A stretch of DNA of 64,000 nucleotides, from positions 310,001 through 374,000 of the forward strand of contig OZ037918.1 in assembly GCA_964035575.1 (NCBI GenBank). The letters run 5' to 3'. The position numbers and the translations under genes were made by a program. Shown here piece after piece: positions 30,897 through 40,650 of this stretch. The number at the start of each line of letters is the position of its first letter. The first letter of the stretch is position 1. This stretch comes from Rhynchopus sp. YZ270_cl-10. Lineage: Eukaryota > Euglenozoa > Diplonemea > Diplonemida > Diplonemidae. Below the pieces are notes generated by a model. It was not told the DNA's origin, made no database searches, and saw nothing but the letters and a program-made list of their open reading frames with translations.

Positions 30897-33704
30897 GTTG
30901 GGGGTGAGGGGGGTTTTTTTTGAAGGGAGAAATTCCCCTTTGGTTTCCCCCTTGAGGTTTGTGGTATAGGGTTGGGGGGAAGGATAGGTGCCGTATGTGA
31001 ACCTCTGGATGGAGCGGTGATGTTCTTTGGATTAGAGAGAGGAGAAAGTTGAAATACAACAAAGCCCTTCTCGTGAAAAACAGTGCACCTTTTGTTGGTG
31101 TTCCCGAAAGGGCCCATATTGACAGGTCCTTGACATGTCCTTGACACAAGGTTTACAGGGGAAAATGACACACCCCCTATATTGACATATCCCCGACAGC
31201 AGATCGGTAACACCATTTGTGTACAAAAAAAATGATCGGTGCGCCGTGGGGTGGACACCCTAATCATGTAAAGTCAGACATCCATTTGGATGGTTTACAA
31301 GCTGATATCTGCTACTCAAGAAAATGCATAAAAAAAGGGGTGAATTTCATTATTTTTTTTTTTTGGTTTTGGAAAGGGGGAGGGAATAAAGAGGTAATGT
31401 TTGAAATCTGGAAGGAAAAGGAAGGAAAAAGAAAGCGGTCAGCCAATTGATTGGTCTGCATGCTTCATTTTTTTTCAAAAAAAAGGAAAAAAACTAAAAC
31501 AATGACCTCACAAAGAGAAAAAAAAATCCCTTCAGACAGCACAAAATTGTGTTTCTTTTAGAGGGACTTTTTTGTAACCTTCAGGGATTGCATGACATTG
31601 TTTATTTTCCAATCATTTTGATTCAATGAAAGGAAACCATTTTTTTCCCCTTTTTTTTTTGAAAAATACCCTTCGCCTCTACCAACGAGCAGTGATACGG
31701 AGACGAAAGGGCAAATGTATTATTTTTTTTTGAAATTTGTATGTAAAGAGAGGGAGAAGAAACAGGACGCATTTAAAAAGGGGGGTTTTTTTTTGGCAAG
31801 AAAGTGTACTGTTGTCACCTGGATAACATCCTCGCGCTTCTTGTAAGACGCCTTTCCCCATGCCAATTGCTTTTTCCCGAGGATATTAGGAAAAATTATA
31901 AGCAGGGGCTGTGACTGTTGGGAAGGAAGTGGAGGAAGGAGAGCAGCGTGAATGTACAGTACATACCAAGATGGCAGCGTCCACGAAAAAGACCACCTCT
32001 TTAAGCTAACACCCATGGTTATTGGTATTTCAACAAGCATGGGTATGAGCATTAAGAGGGGGTCTTTTTGTGGACACTGCCATATTTTGGGGGTGACTCT
32101 GTGAGTCGTTCATTTTGCACGAAAATAAAATAAAAAGAAAGTTTGTAAGGCGAAACATAAGTCTCTTTGTGAGAAAATCGCCTGACAAAATTTCTTTAAT
32201 TTTTTTTAAAATGGTGTGCGAATTCAGTAAAATGGAGTTGTGAGCTCAACAAAATAAAATAAAAGAGAACCCCAAAAAAGTGTTCGGAAGGGATTCATTT
32301 CTTTTGCGGAGCACAATCATTTGCTTTGTTTTTTTGAGAGGAAAAAATATCTTTTTAAAATTATGTACAGACACACCCCCTCGAAGGATGTGCCTGACAA
32401 AACATCTTTTTTTTTGCTTTTTTGCTTTTTTTTGAAAAACCGTATCGTACTATTTTGTAATCATTATTTTTTTCTACCCTCCTCTCTCTCTCTCCACCAC
32501 CCAAGTAAATCGATGGTGGAATAGCACAAGAAAGGAAGGGTGTCAAAATATGCACACAATTTACGCTCAAGTTCAATTTGTCACCACCACCTACTACCCA
32601 ACTCACAGGTAACACCATCATGACTGATGATATTACCAAGAGCGAGCAACAAAGCTAAAAGAACTCATTGGAATAGAAGTAAATTGTGTGCGCATGAACA
32701 CAAAAAAAAAAGAGAAAAATGGAAAAATTGCACAACTGTGGCAAAGACAACTACTCCAACAATTTTTTTCCAAAAAAAAAAAAAAAAAATTTGTATATTT
32801 TGAAAGATGCATCTCCATGTGGGGGTGAATACATCTTTGCAAAAAACAACGCACTAAAAAAAGGGGGGTTTTTTTTTTTTGGCGATGAGCTAAAGCCTTG
32901 ACGTGGCTTCAGTCACCGTGCAGAGGGGGGATACACTTTTTTTCGCAGAATTGACGTATAAAATAAAACAAAAATGAGAAGAGAACAGAAAAGAACAAAA
33001 CTTGGTGAAGAAATGAGTCAAAAGACACAATAAAAACAAAATCCAAGTTTAAACGGGGGGGAGTTGGGGAGAAGGTGGGAAAAGTGTAGGGGGAATATTT
33101 GCCTCTCGAGCATGAAACAAAACAAAATGTTGACTTGAACCTAGAAGACGGTACAATGTGACCTTTTTTGCACGCCTAATAGAAGTCAAATTTCTATAAT
33201 GCCGACACCGACACTGATATCACCCTTGTCGAGACACATTGTACACTATGTCAGGACTCAATTTTTTTGTTTGTCTTTTTGATAAATTGTTGGATTAGTG
33301 TAGTTGCCTCGGGTTGTGTTGCCACAGTTTGAGCAAATTATCCCACTTTTTAAAATATCGACACACGCACTCTCCAAAATAAAAAAAAAATGTTATGGTG
33401 CGGTGGAGCAGCAACAAAAATGAAATGCAGCAAATAAATGCTACTTATTGTGGGTTTTGTTTGTTTTTTTTCTTTTCTTTTCTTTGGTATGTTTGTATCA
33501 ACAACACACCCACCGAAGTGGGTTCTGTTTACTTTTTTTTTTTTTTTTTGAACTTCTCTAAATTTGAACAATAAAAAAGCGGGCAAAACAAATGGGACAT
33601 CCTACAGCTTCTCAAACCAAATTAAGAATCGAAAAAAGAAATGTCACATTGCACACATCACATCTTCTTCTTCTTCCCCATTTTTTTTATATTCAAAACT
33701 TAAC
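30897..33704. other. Long intergenic gap, AT-rich, few repeats
   Basis: The 2.8-kb stretch holds an M repeat (31044-31095 and 31248-31300), an N repeat (33276-33345) and many A and T runs. On the minus strand two exon-like pieces lie at 32004-31968 (LKEVVFFVDAAIL before a GTATGT donor) and about 31912-31820 (PLLIIFPNILGKKQLAWGKA ending at a GTGACA site). They are in phase but I cannot find a start or a stop for them, so no gene is called. Confidence 0.5.
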
Positions 33705-36700
33705 TCAGAGAGAGGAGACCTGCTTGTCTCCGGTAGGTGTTGCGGAGTAGAGTGCCTCACTGTCGTCGACGTCATGCATGTTGTACATAGCGTTGCGGAA
33801 GGTGTCGTTGTCCTTCTTCGCCTGGTTGCGCCTCTGCACCATCACAGCTGCCACGACCGCTCCCATGCACAGTGCACCGAGCACACCCGCCACAGCGTAG
33901 ATCCACGACTTGCTGTCAGACCCGCTCTCCTTCTCCTCGGGCGTCACATTCGCGGCGCCAAGCACGCCCACATCCTTGCCATGACCGTTCCCAGACAGCG
34001 ATCCCCCCTCAACCTTGGTCTCAATCTCCTTCACCGTTGCGTCAACGGTGCCCTCGTTCTCGTCCTGGATGGTGTACTCCACGAAGGATCCGTCGGTGGT
34101 GGTGGCTGCCTGGAGGACGTTGGCGGAGCGGGAGGCGAGCGAGTCGAGGAGGGTCTTGACAAGCGTGGTCTCCTCTTCGTTCAGCTCGTCGTTCCAGGAG
34201 CGGTGCACGTCGATGGTGAAGTTGGAGGTGCCTGTGGGGACAGAGCCGTTGGGGAGGAGACCACCCATGGCAGTGACGATGAGGCGGCTGGGCTTGATCT
34301 GGAGGAGCGCAGAGGCACCGATGATGGCCCAACGGAGACGGCGGAGCATCTTCTTGGGGTTCTCGAGGAGGTCCTCGATGGCCTCCTCGATGAGAAGGCG
34401 GAGGGCACGCTTGGGCTTGGTGGCGTCCTTGGCTGCTGCGTCGACGTCGCGCTGTGTCTGTGTGGCAGTGGTGTTCGCAGAGCAGCCAAGACCCTTGCTG
34501 TCGCAGCAGAAGGCAGCCTGGGAGGCAGTCACGTCGCCCGCAGCAATGTCCGCACGGTTGCAGCGCATCGCGCAGACGTCCTTCTCACGGCAGCAGAAGA
34601 ACTGCTTCGCGTCCGTCCACGAAGCAATGTCGCCCACAGAGCAGTTGAAGTCGGAGGGTGCGGCGCAGCCCACCTCAAACGCCTCGCAGCACGCCTTCGC
34701 AGCGTCCTTGTTGTCCAGGAGTGTGCCTGCAGCGTCGGCAGCCTCGCAGCGTGCCTCCTCCGTGGTCTTGTCCTGTGCGGTCTGGTCGGGGCAGCGCACG
34801 TTCTCGACCTCGCAGCAGTACTCACGCTGCTCGTGGCTCCAGGGTGTGGTGCTGTCGGACCATGCACAGTCGAAGAGTGTCTGGGTCACAGCGGCGCACC
34901 CAACAGTGTGGCGCAGGCAGCAGAACTCAGACTGCTTTGCGCTCCACTGTGTGGCGGGGACGTCGGTCGTGTTGCAGCTGAAGAGTGGTGCCGTGCCGCA
35001 GCCGATGTTCTGTGTCTCGCAGCAGAACTCCTGCTCCTGCTTGCCCCACTTCGAGACCTCGCCGGTGCAGCGTTCCCTCTTGGGCATGTCCTTGTCCTTG
35101 TCATCGCTCTTCTTGTCGCTCTTGTCGTCCTTGTCCATGCTCTTCTTGTCGTCCTTGTCCATGCTCTTCTTGTCGTCCTTGTCCATGCTCTTGTCGTCCT
35201 TGTCCATGCTCTTCTTGTCGCTCTTGTCGTCCTTGTCCATGCTCTTGTCGTCCTTGTCCATGCTCTTCTTGTCGCTCTTGTCGTCCTTAGTCCTGGACAT
35301 GTTCGTGTTGTGGGAGCCAGTGGCGTTCTTCATCGGGGGACGTGGGTCAACAGGCATGGTGGTGTTGTTGAGCCCAGTGGTGTTCTTCATCGGGAGACGG
35401 GGGTCGACGGGCATGGTGGGGTCCACAGGGCGTGTCGTGTTGTGGGAGCCGGTGGTGTTCTTCATCGGGAGACGGGGGTCGACGGGCATGGTGGGGTCCA
35501 CAGGGCGTGTCGTGTTGTGGGAGCCGGTGGTGTTCTTCATCGGGGGACGTGGGTCAACAGGCATGGTGGTGTTGTTGGGCCCAGTGGTGTTCTTCATCGG
35601 GGGACGGGGGTCCACGACGGGGTCCACAGGCATAGGGTCAACAGGCATGGTGGGGTCCACGGGGCGTGTAGTGTTGTGGGATCCAGTGGTGTTCTTCATC
35701 GGGGGACGTGGGTCAACAGGCATGGTGGTGTTGTTGTTGGGGCCAGTGGTGTTCTTCATCGGGGGACGGGGGTCGACGGGCATGGGGTCAACAGGCATGG
35801 TGGGGTCCACGGGGCGTGTCGTGTTGTTGGAGCCGGTGGTGTTCTTCATCGGGGGACGGGGGTCCACAGGCATGGGGTCAACAGGCATGGTGGGGTCCAC
35901 AGGGCGTGTAGTGTTGTGGGATCCAGTGGCGCTCTTCATCGGGGGCATAGGGTCCACGACAGGGTCCACAGGCATGGTGGGGTCCACGGGGCGTGTTGTG
36001 TTGTGGGAGCCAGTGGTGTTCTTCATCGGGGGCATAGGGTCCACGACAGGGTCCACAGGCATGGTGGGGTCAACGACGGGGTCCACGGGCTTGGGGTCAA
36101 CAGGCATGGTGGGGTCCACAGGGCGTGTCGTGTTGTGGGATCCAGTGGTGTTCTTCATCGGGGGCATAGGGTCCACGACAGGGTCCACAGGCATGGTGGG
36201 GTCAACGACGGGGTCCACGGGCTTGGGGTCAACAGGCATGGTGGGGTCCACGGGGCGTGTCGTGTTGTTGGAGCCAGTGGTGTTCTTCATCGGGGGCATA
36301 GGGTCCACGACAGGGTCCACGGGCATGGGGTCAACAGGCATGGTGGGGTCCACAGGGCGTGTCGTGTTGTGGGATCCAGTGGTGTTCTTCATCGGGGGCA
36401 TAGGGTCCACGACAGGGTCCACAGGCATGGTGGGGTCAACGACGGGGTCCACGGGCTTGGGGTCAACAGGCATGGTGGGGTCCACAGGGCGTGTCGTGTT
36501 GTGGGATCCAGTGGTGTTCTTCATCGGGGGCATAGGGTCCACGACAGGGTCCACAGGCATGGTGGGGTCAACGACGGGGTCCACGGGCTTGGGGTCAACA
36601 GGCATGGTGGGGTCCACAGGGCGTGTTGTGTTGTGGGATCCAGTGGTGTTCTTCATCGGGGGCATAGGGTCCACGACAGGGTCCACAGGCATGGTGGGGT

Positions 36701-36908
36701 CAACGATGGGGTCCACGGGCTTGGGGTCAACAGGCATGGTGGGGTCCACAGGGCGTGTCGTGTTGTTGGAGCCAGTGGTGTTCTTCATCGGGGGCATAGG
36801 GTCCACAACAGGGTCCACAGCAGGCTTCATGTTTGGGTCGGTGACACCGCTCCCTGCGGTAAGAGCCACCGTATAGGCGGCCCATCCGATGATGAGCGCA
36901 GAGCGCAT
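33705..36908 (-). CDS. Mucin-like type I surface protein with VDP repeats and CC modules
   Basis: A single exon encodes 1067 residues from an ATG at 36908 to TGA at 33705. Residues 1-19 are a signal peptide (RSALIIGWAAYTVALTAG). About 500 residues of repeats follow, built from VDPTMPVDP, VVDP and PPMKNTTGSHNTTRP units and full of N-x-T glycosylation sites. Next is a Lys/Asp block (KSMDKDDK repeated). About six cysteine modules come next, each with a W...Q..FCC......GC pattern (for example WGKQEQEFCC, WSAKQSEFCC, WSHEQREYCC). A folded region (about 790-960, SRLIVTAMGGLLP, SNFTIDVHRSW) leads to a single membrane helix at about 1000-1023 (WIYAVAGVLGALCMGAVVAAVM). The cytoplasmic tail of about 43 residues has possible sorting tyrosines (NAMYNMHD, EALYSA). 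It is probably a heavily glycosylated cell-surface protein; no orthologue is recognised. Confidence 0.8.
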   Translation of the reverse strand: MRSALIIGWAAYTVALTAGSGVTDPNMKPAVDPVVDPMPPMKNTTGSNNTTRPVDPTMPVDPKPVDPIVDPTMPVDPVVDPMPPMKNTTGSHNTTRPVDPTMPVDPKPVDPVVDPTMPVDPVVDPMPPMKNTTGSHNTTRPVDPTMPVDPKPVDPVVDPTMPVDPVVDPMPPMKNTTGSHNTTRPVDPTMPVDPMPVDPVVDPMPPMKNTTGSNNTTRPVDPTMPVDPKPVDPVVDPTMPVDPVVDPMPPMKNTTGSHNTTRPVDPTMPVDPKPVDPVVDPTMPVDPVVDPMPPMKNTTGSHNTTRPVDPTMPVDPVVDPMPPMKSATGSHNTTRPVDPTMPVDPMPVDPRPPMKNTTGSNNTTRPVDPTMPVDPMPVDPRPPMKNTTGPNNNTTMPVDPRPPMKNTTGSHNTTRPVDPTMPVDPMPVDPVVDPRPPMKNTTGPNNTTMPVDPRPPMKNTTGSHNTTRPVDPTMPVDPRLPMKNTTGSHNTTRPVDPTMPVDPRLPMKNTTGLNNTTMPVDPRPPMKNATGSHNTNMSRTKDDKSDKKSMDKDDKSMDKDDKSDKKSMDKDDKSMDKDDKKSMDKDDKKSMDKDDKSDKKSDDKDKDMPKRERCTGEVSKWGKQEQEFCCETQNIGCGTAPLFSCNTTDVPATQWSAKQSEFCCLRHTVGCAAVTQTLFDCAWSDSTTPWSHEQREYCCEVENVRCPDQTAQDKTTEEARCEAADAAGTLLDNKDAAKACCEAFEVGCAAPSDFNCSVGDIASWTDAKQFFCCREKDVCAMRCNRADIAAGDVTASQAAFCCDSKGLGCSANTTATQTQRDVDAAAKDATKPKRALRLLIEEAIEDLLENPKKMLRRLRWAIIGASALLQIKPSRLIVTAMGGLLPNGSVPTGTSNFTIDVHRSWNDELNEEETTLVKTLLDSLASRSANVLQAATTTDGSFVEYTIQDENEGTVDATVKEIETKVEGGSLSGNGHGKDVGVLGAANVTPEEKESGSDSKSWIYAVAGVLGALCMGAVVAAVMVQRRNQAKKDNDTFRNAMYNMHDVDDSEALYSATPTGDKQVSSL
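35300..36835. repeat. Coding minisatellite of the mucin-like gene
   Basis: In-frame repeats of roughly 60-135 bases encode the VDP/KNTTG units. Key shared pieces are GTGGTGTTCTTCATCGGGGG, CATGGTGGGGTCCACAGGGC and GTGTCGTGTTGTGGGA. The longest and most alike units are toward the N-terminal side (36000-36800). A second short repeat (CTTGTCGTCCTTGTCCATG) at 35095-35290 encodes the Lys/Asp block. Confidence 0.85.
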
Positions 36909-37084
36909 TGTGTTGTGTATGGTGTTGCTTTCTTTGTGTGTAATACTGTTTTGTGAAGGGTTGGGGAACGGTACTAAAAATGATAACTTTGAACAAAAAA
37001 AAGAAGAAAAAAATCGTATTATTCCCGCAACAACTGAGAACAACATCAACTCCCACACCCCCTCTCTCCACCCACATGCACACA

Positions 37085-37267
37085 TCACTTATGAATCTCC
37101 TCCCTGATGCGGTACTGGTCCTGCTTGTGTTGCGTGCTGTCTGCCACCGCGTGCTCCATTAAATCCATCGTTCCTTTGATCTCATTGCGCTTAAGTGCGA
37201 GCGCTGTTTTGTAGGAAACAAACTCTGTTTCGTCAAAGATGCAGAGTTCTATGTCTTTTGTGCGCAT
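37085..37267 (-). CDS. Short frame, possible last exon cut by the duplication edge
   Basis: An ATG at 37267 opens 60 residues ending in TAA at 37085 (ELCIFDETEFVSYKTALALK, KRNEIKGTMDLMEHAVADS). The frame also stays open upstream to about 37334, past the edge of the 14.5-kb repeat at about 37317. An AACACAG acceptor-like site lies at its upper end. Composition is protein-like, with no low complexity. It may be the C-terminal exon of a gene whose other exons were displaced when the repeat arose. It could equally be chance; no family is recognised. Confidence 0.35.
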   Translation of the reverse strand: MRTKDIELCIFDETEFVSYKTALALKRNEIKGTMDLMEHAVADSTQHKQDQYRIREEIHK

Positions 37268-37714
37268 TGCGAGCGACCTGCGTTCGTCTTGTGGGAGACT
37301 TGAGAATGCTGCGCATTGCCAAGCCTGTGTTCATGGCGACGACTTACTTGTCTGATATTCCAACTGTCGCAAATAAGGAGACCCTACTGAGCGAAGGACA
37401 TGGCATGACACTGAGGGAACGCCGAGGTGTAGTGGTGGGGGATACAAGTAGATGAGGCAGCATGTTTTATTTTGTGGGTTGTGGTTTGTGGCATGACGCC
37501 CAATCTCTGCAGGACTCTACTTTTCTTGTGTCGATAAAACACCCGAAAGAAAAGAATAGAGGTATCCCCAGATTCACATGTTTGTCACCTGAAAAACAGG
37601 GTTTTGAGAGCGTGGCAGAAACAAGAAAGTGGTGCCTCTTCTGCACACACATAAAAAAGTGGTAGGTCTTTGTAAATCCACCCCACGAGTCCACACAACT
37701 GCCATACATTGTTG

Positions 37715-38128
37715 ACTTGATACTTTCAGTGTTGTGCCACCGAGCTTCACAAGAAAATAAGCAAAGCGATATGCACTGCAACATTGAAAAATAAGACATG
37801 CACAATAACAAAAAACAACAAAAACAACAAACCGGGGAAAACAAATTTTGAAAAGTTGAAAGACACATGTGGTGCTATAAAATGGAATCGTCGTAGCAAA
37901 ACGAGAAAGTAGCATCATACATGTTGGGGCACATCAGAGATTGCGTGTCGGGTTGCACCGGCACACCACTAGCAACCTCCCGCAGTTGACCCGAGTCGCA
38001 CTGCTCACGATGCGATTGAAGCGATGGGCAGTAGAGAGATGTCTTGAAAGACGGGTCCACTTCGAAGAAGGCACCCGGCCTTCAAAACCCTGTCCTACTT
38101 GAATCATGCTAAAAAAAAATAACACTAA
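37715..38128. repeat. R1 direct repeat, first copy
   Basis: About 414 bases recur at 44181-44592 with a few small differences (for example CCACCGAGC against CCATCAAGC near the left). Unit 2 has the pair at 52239-52651 and 58706-59117. Within R1 the minus strand holds a 61-residue frame that is kept in all four copies (SFKTSLYCPSLQSHREQC, then PNMYDATFSFC, ending YDDSIL). It is preceded by a possible acceptor, so R1 may carry the last exon of a secreted-protein gene. Confidence 0.8.
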
Positions 38129-38138
38129 CAGAGAGGGG

Positions 38139-38391
38139 TTTTTTAAATATAAAAGAAAAATTCTCTTTATTTAAAAATAAAAGGCACTCCGTATCCAAAA
38201 ACAAGGGGGATGTCTGGGGACAAAAATACATTTTTGTGTTGGGGTGGGTGGGAGTGTTTTTCGCTAAAAGGTGGGATTAAAAAGTAAAAGAAAATGATGT
38301 AAAACATCGAGTAGCCGTGGTCCATTTGGAATTTACATAGATACATACAGACTGTACATAACACATGTATCAGAGAGGGCGGGGGGGGGGG
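38139..38391. repeat. R2 repeat, copy 1 of 3
   Basis: The 250-base unit starts TTTTTTAAATATAAAAGAAA, includes AAAGGCACTCCGTATCCAAA and GTAGCCGTGGTCCATTTGGA, and ends ATGTATCAGAGAGGGCGGGG. Copies 2 and 3 follow at about 43114-43507 and 43508-43727. Copies 1 and 2 are pushed apart by the 4.7-kb transposon nest inserted in the G-run that joins them. Copies 2 and 3 are still directly joined, so they show the uninterrupted junction. Confidence 0.85.
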
Positions 38392-38409
38392 GGGGGGGGG
38401 GGCTAGGGG

Positions 38410-39845
38410 CAGTGTTCCTAACGCTAGTTTTAAACTAAACGTTTTAAACGTTTTAAATTCTAAACGTTTTAAACTGTTTTAAACGTTTTAAACTCGAATA
38501 AAAAACGGTGGTGAATTTTGGCTTTTCAGGCAAAAAAAAAAAAAATTTTTTTTTTTTTTTACAGGCAAAAAAAAATGTCTTTGCGAAAAAATGTGGTATT
38601 TTCCTCTTTGCTGAACTTTTCAGTGGCAGCAGGCACGGTGTAATTAGACACCGCATGGTGTCTAATTACAAGGTGCCACCAGCTCTGCCTGATAGGCCGA
38701 GCAGAGTGTGCCTGCGCCACTGGATGCTTGGTGTGCCCCCTTTGGTGTAGTGGAGCCGTCGTTGTGGTAGAAGATGGCCCCCACTCCTCCTTGGGGGTGC
38801 GCTGATCTGGTAGTCAGTGAAGCGCGTAGTGTTCTGTTTACCGTGTGCAAGGATCTGTCTGTGTAGACGCGTCCCGTGTGGGGTGGCAGAGCCGCAAGAG
38901 CCAGTTCCGTCCTTTGCCGGTTCTCTTCGCTGCTTGCAGAGTCACTCTTGCTGACACCCGGTATTTCTGGTGATCAGCACGTCATTCAGCGTACGATCCC
39001 ACTCCCACGGTGACACGGGGTCGTGGTCCAGTAAGGGTGCGCGTACGCTGTGGCGATAGGCTCCCGTCTCCTCCACAGTCTCTATCGCTCCGGCAAGCCA
39101 GCTGTCGCCTGCAGGTAGCTTAGTCGATATCGCAGCAGCTCTACCAGGGGAGTCCTCCACCCGCATGAACTTCTCCAGGTCGTCCGCCGCTGCTGTTGTG
39201 GACAGAGAAGACACAGTGGTGTCCCATGGTGTCCCCATCACACACTAGCCCACTCAACTTATCTTTTTCTCATGCAGGTGCGTGCAGATCTCCTCCGCAT
39301 TGTGCAAGTCCTCCTCCAAAACTTTTGTGCTTACAGGGCGGGCATCCGCACCCTCGCGACAAGGGTGAACACCTTCTCGTCGTTGTGCGCCTTCCAGCCA
39401 TCAACGTATACCGAGATGTGCAGGCTCTTTGCTAGGGCTGCTCTCACAGGAACCATGACCCTGTCATACTCAGCCTTAAGTACCCTGTTACCCATCTGGA
39501 ACCCGCTGGGAATTTTTGACACATCAAATGCTGGCACCAAGCGCTTGATCAGCCAGGTTTTAGCGCACTCATTAGGGTACCGTACAGGAAACAAGTTAGC
39601 AGGAGAAACCAAGAAAAACCAGGCTAAATTGACCCCAGATGCACCAAAACTATGATTTTTGATACAGAAAAAAAAAATTCGAAAAATTCCCCCCACTTTT
39701 TTTACGTTTTTTTGTGCAGAACTGTCACCCGTTTTTTATTCGAGTTTTAAACGTTTAAAACGTTTAAAACGTTTAAAACGCGTTTTAAATAATTTAAAAC
39801 GTTTAAAACGTTTTAAACGTTTTAAACGCAAAATTAGGTACACTG
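38410..39845 (-). mobile_element. hAT-like transposon with transposase remnant
   Basis: The 1436-bp element has ends CAGTGTTCCTAA and its near complement (TTAGGTACACTG) and an exact 8-bp target duplication GCTAGGGG at 38402-38409 and 39846-39853. Both are hAT traits. Behind each end are arrays of TTTAAAACG-type palindromes. On the minus strand, about 39640-39331 encodes a hAT transposase-like piece (VRYPNECAKTWLIKRLVPAF, then KSLHISVYVDGWKAHNDEKV). About 38850-38662 encodes an RNase H-like piece (GGVGAIFYHNDGST, GTLCSAYQAELVA) of the kind found in LINE elements, probably captured. No full transposase frame is left, so the element is non-autonomous. It interrupts the left end of the foldback element that follows. 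Confidence 0.85.
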
Positions 39846-39846
39846 G

Positions 39847-40650
39847 CTAGGGGGTCCGACTCTTAAGGAATTCCTTAAGGAATTTTGTCCGTTTTTCATT
39901 TTTTTCAACATTCGGCCATTTCCCGGGCACTTCCGGGCGAATCCTACCCCCAAAATAATATATCTGGGTACTGTGGGCCTGAATTCACCCTCTAGGTACC
40001 ACAAAATACAAAAAAAAATTGAAAAATATGGTGAAAAATAGGCTATTTTGGCCTTTTGGGCAACATAGCCAGTTTTGACCAAATTTCCAAAAAATCAAAA
40101 AAAAGCCCAAAAAATAGACGAAAAAAGGCGTGTCTGGACACAATTTCGACCCAAAAATGTGTTTTGGGTCAATTGAAAACGGGGATTCGCCCTTTTGACA
40201 CTTTTTTCGACGTTTTTTTGTGTTTTTAGGTGAAAAAACGTATGCGGTGGACCGGGGTTGGACCGGGGACAAGAAAAACACAAACAAAGCGTCGCAAAAT
40301 TGTCAAAAGGGTGAAAAACCGGTTGCAATTGACTCAAGCCACGTTTTTGGGTCGAAATTGTGGCCAGAGACGCCTTTTTTCGTCTATTTTTTGGGCTTTT
40401 TTTGATCTTTTTTTGGAGACACAGTTTTTAGTCAAAAACCGGCCATTTTGCCTAAGGCAAAAAACCCGATTTTTCACCATATTTTTCAATTTTTTTTGTA
40501 TTTTGTGGTACCTAGAGGGTGAATTCAGGCCCACAGTGCCCAGATATATTATTTTGGGGGTAGGATTCGCCCGGAAGTGCCCGGGAAATGGCCGAATGTT
40601 GAAAAAAATGAAAAACGGACAAAATTTTACTAGGGAGTCGGACCCCCTAG
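39847..40650. mobile_element. Foldback element with long inverted arms
   Basis: The left end CTAGGGGGTCCGACTC and the right end (its complement) frame about 800 bp. The two halves (about 39847-40230 and 40270-40650) are inverted copies of each other over most of their length; landmark pairs are CACTTCCGGGCGAATCCTAC with its complement, and the GGTACC blocks. The short centre near 40240-40265 (GGACCGGGGTTGGACCGGGG) is not inverted. No coding sequence is seen. The arms differ by scattered substitutions and small indels, so the element is not newly formed. Confidence 0.8.

Noticed and set aside
33564-36956. Very long plus-strand frames opposite the mucin-like gene
   Set aside because: They are mirror frames of the in-frame coding repeat. 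The minus frame has the signal peptide, the cysteine modules and the membrane helix, while the plus frames are monotonous.
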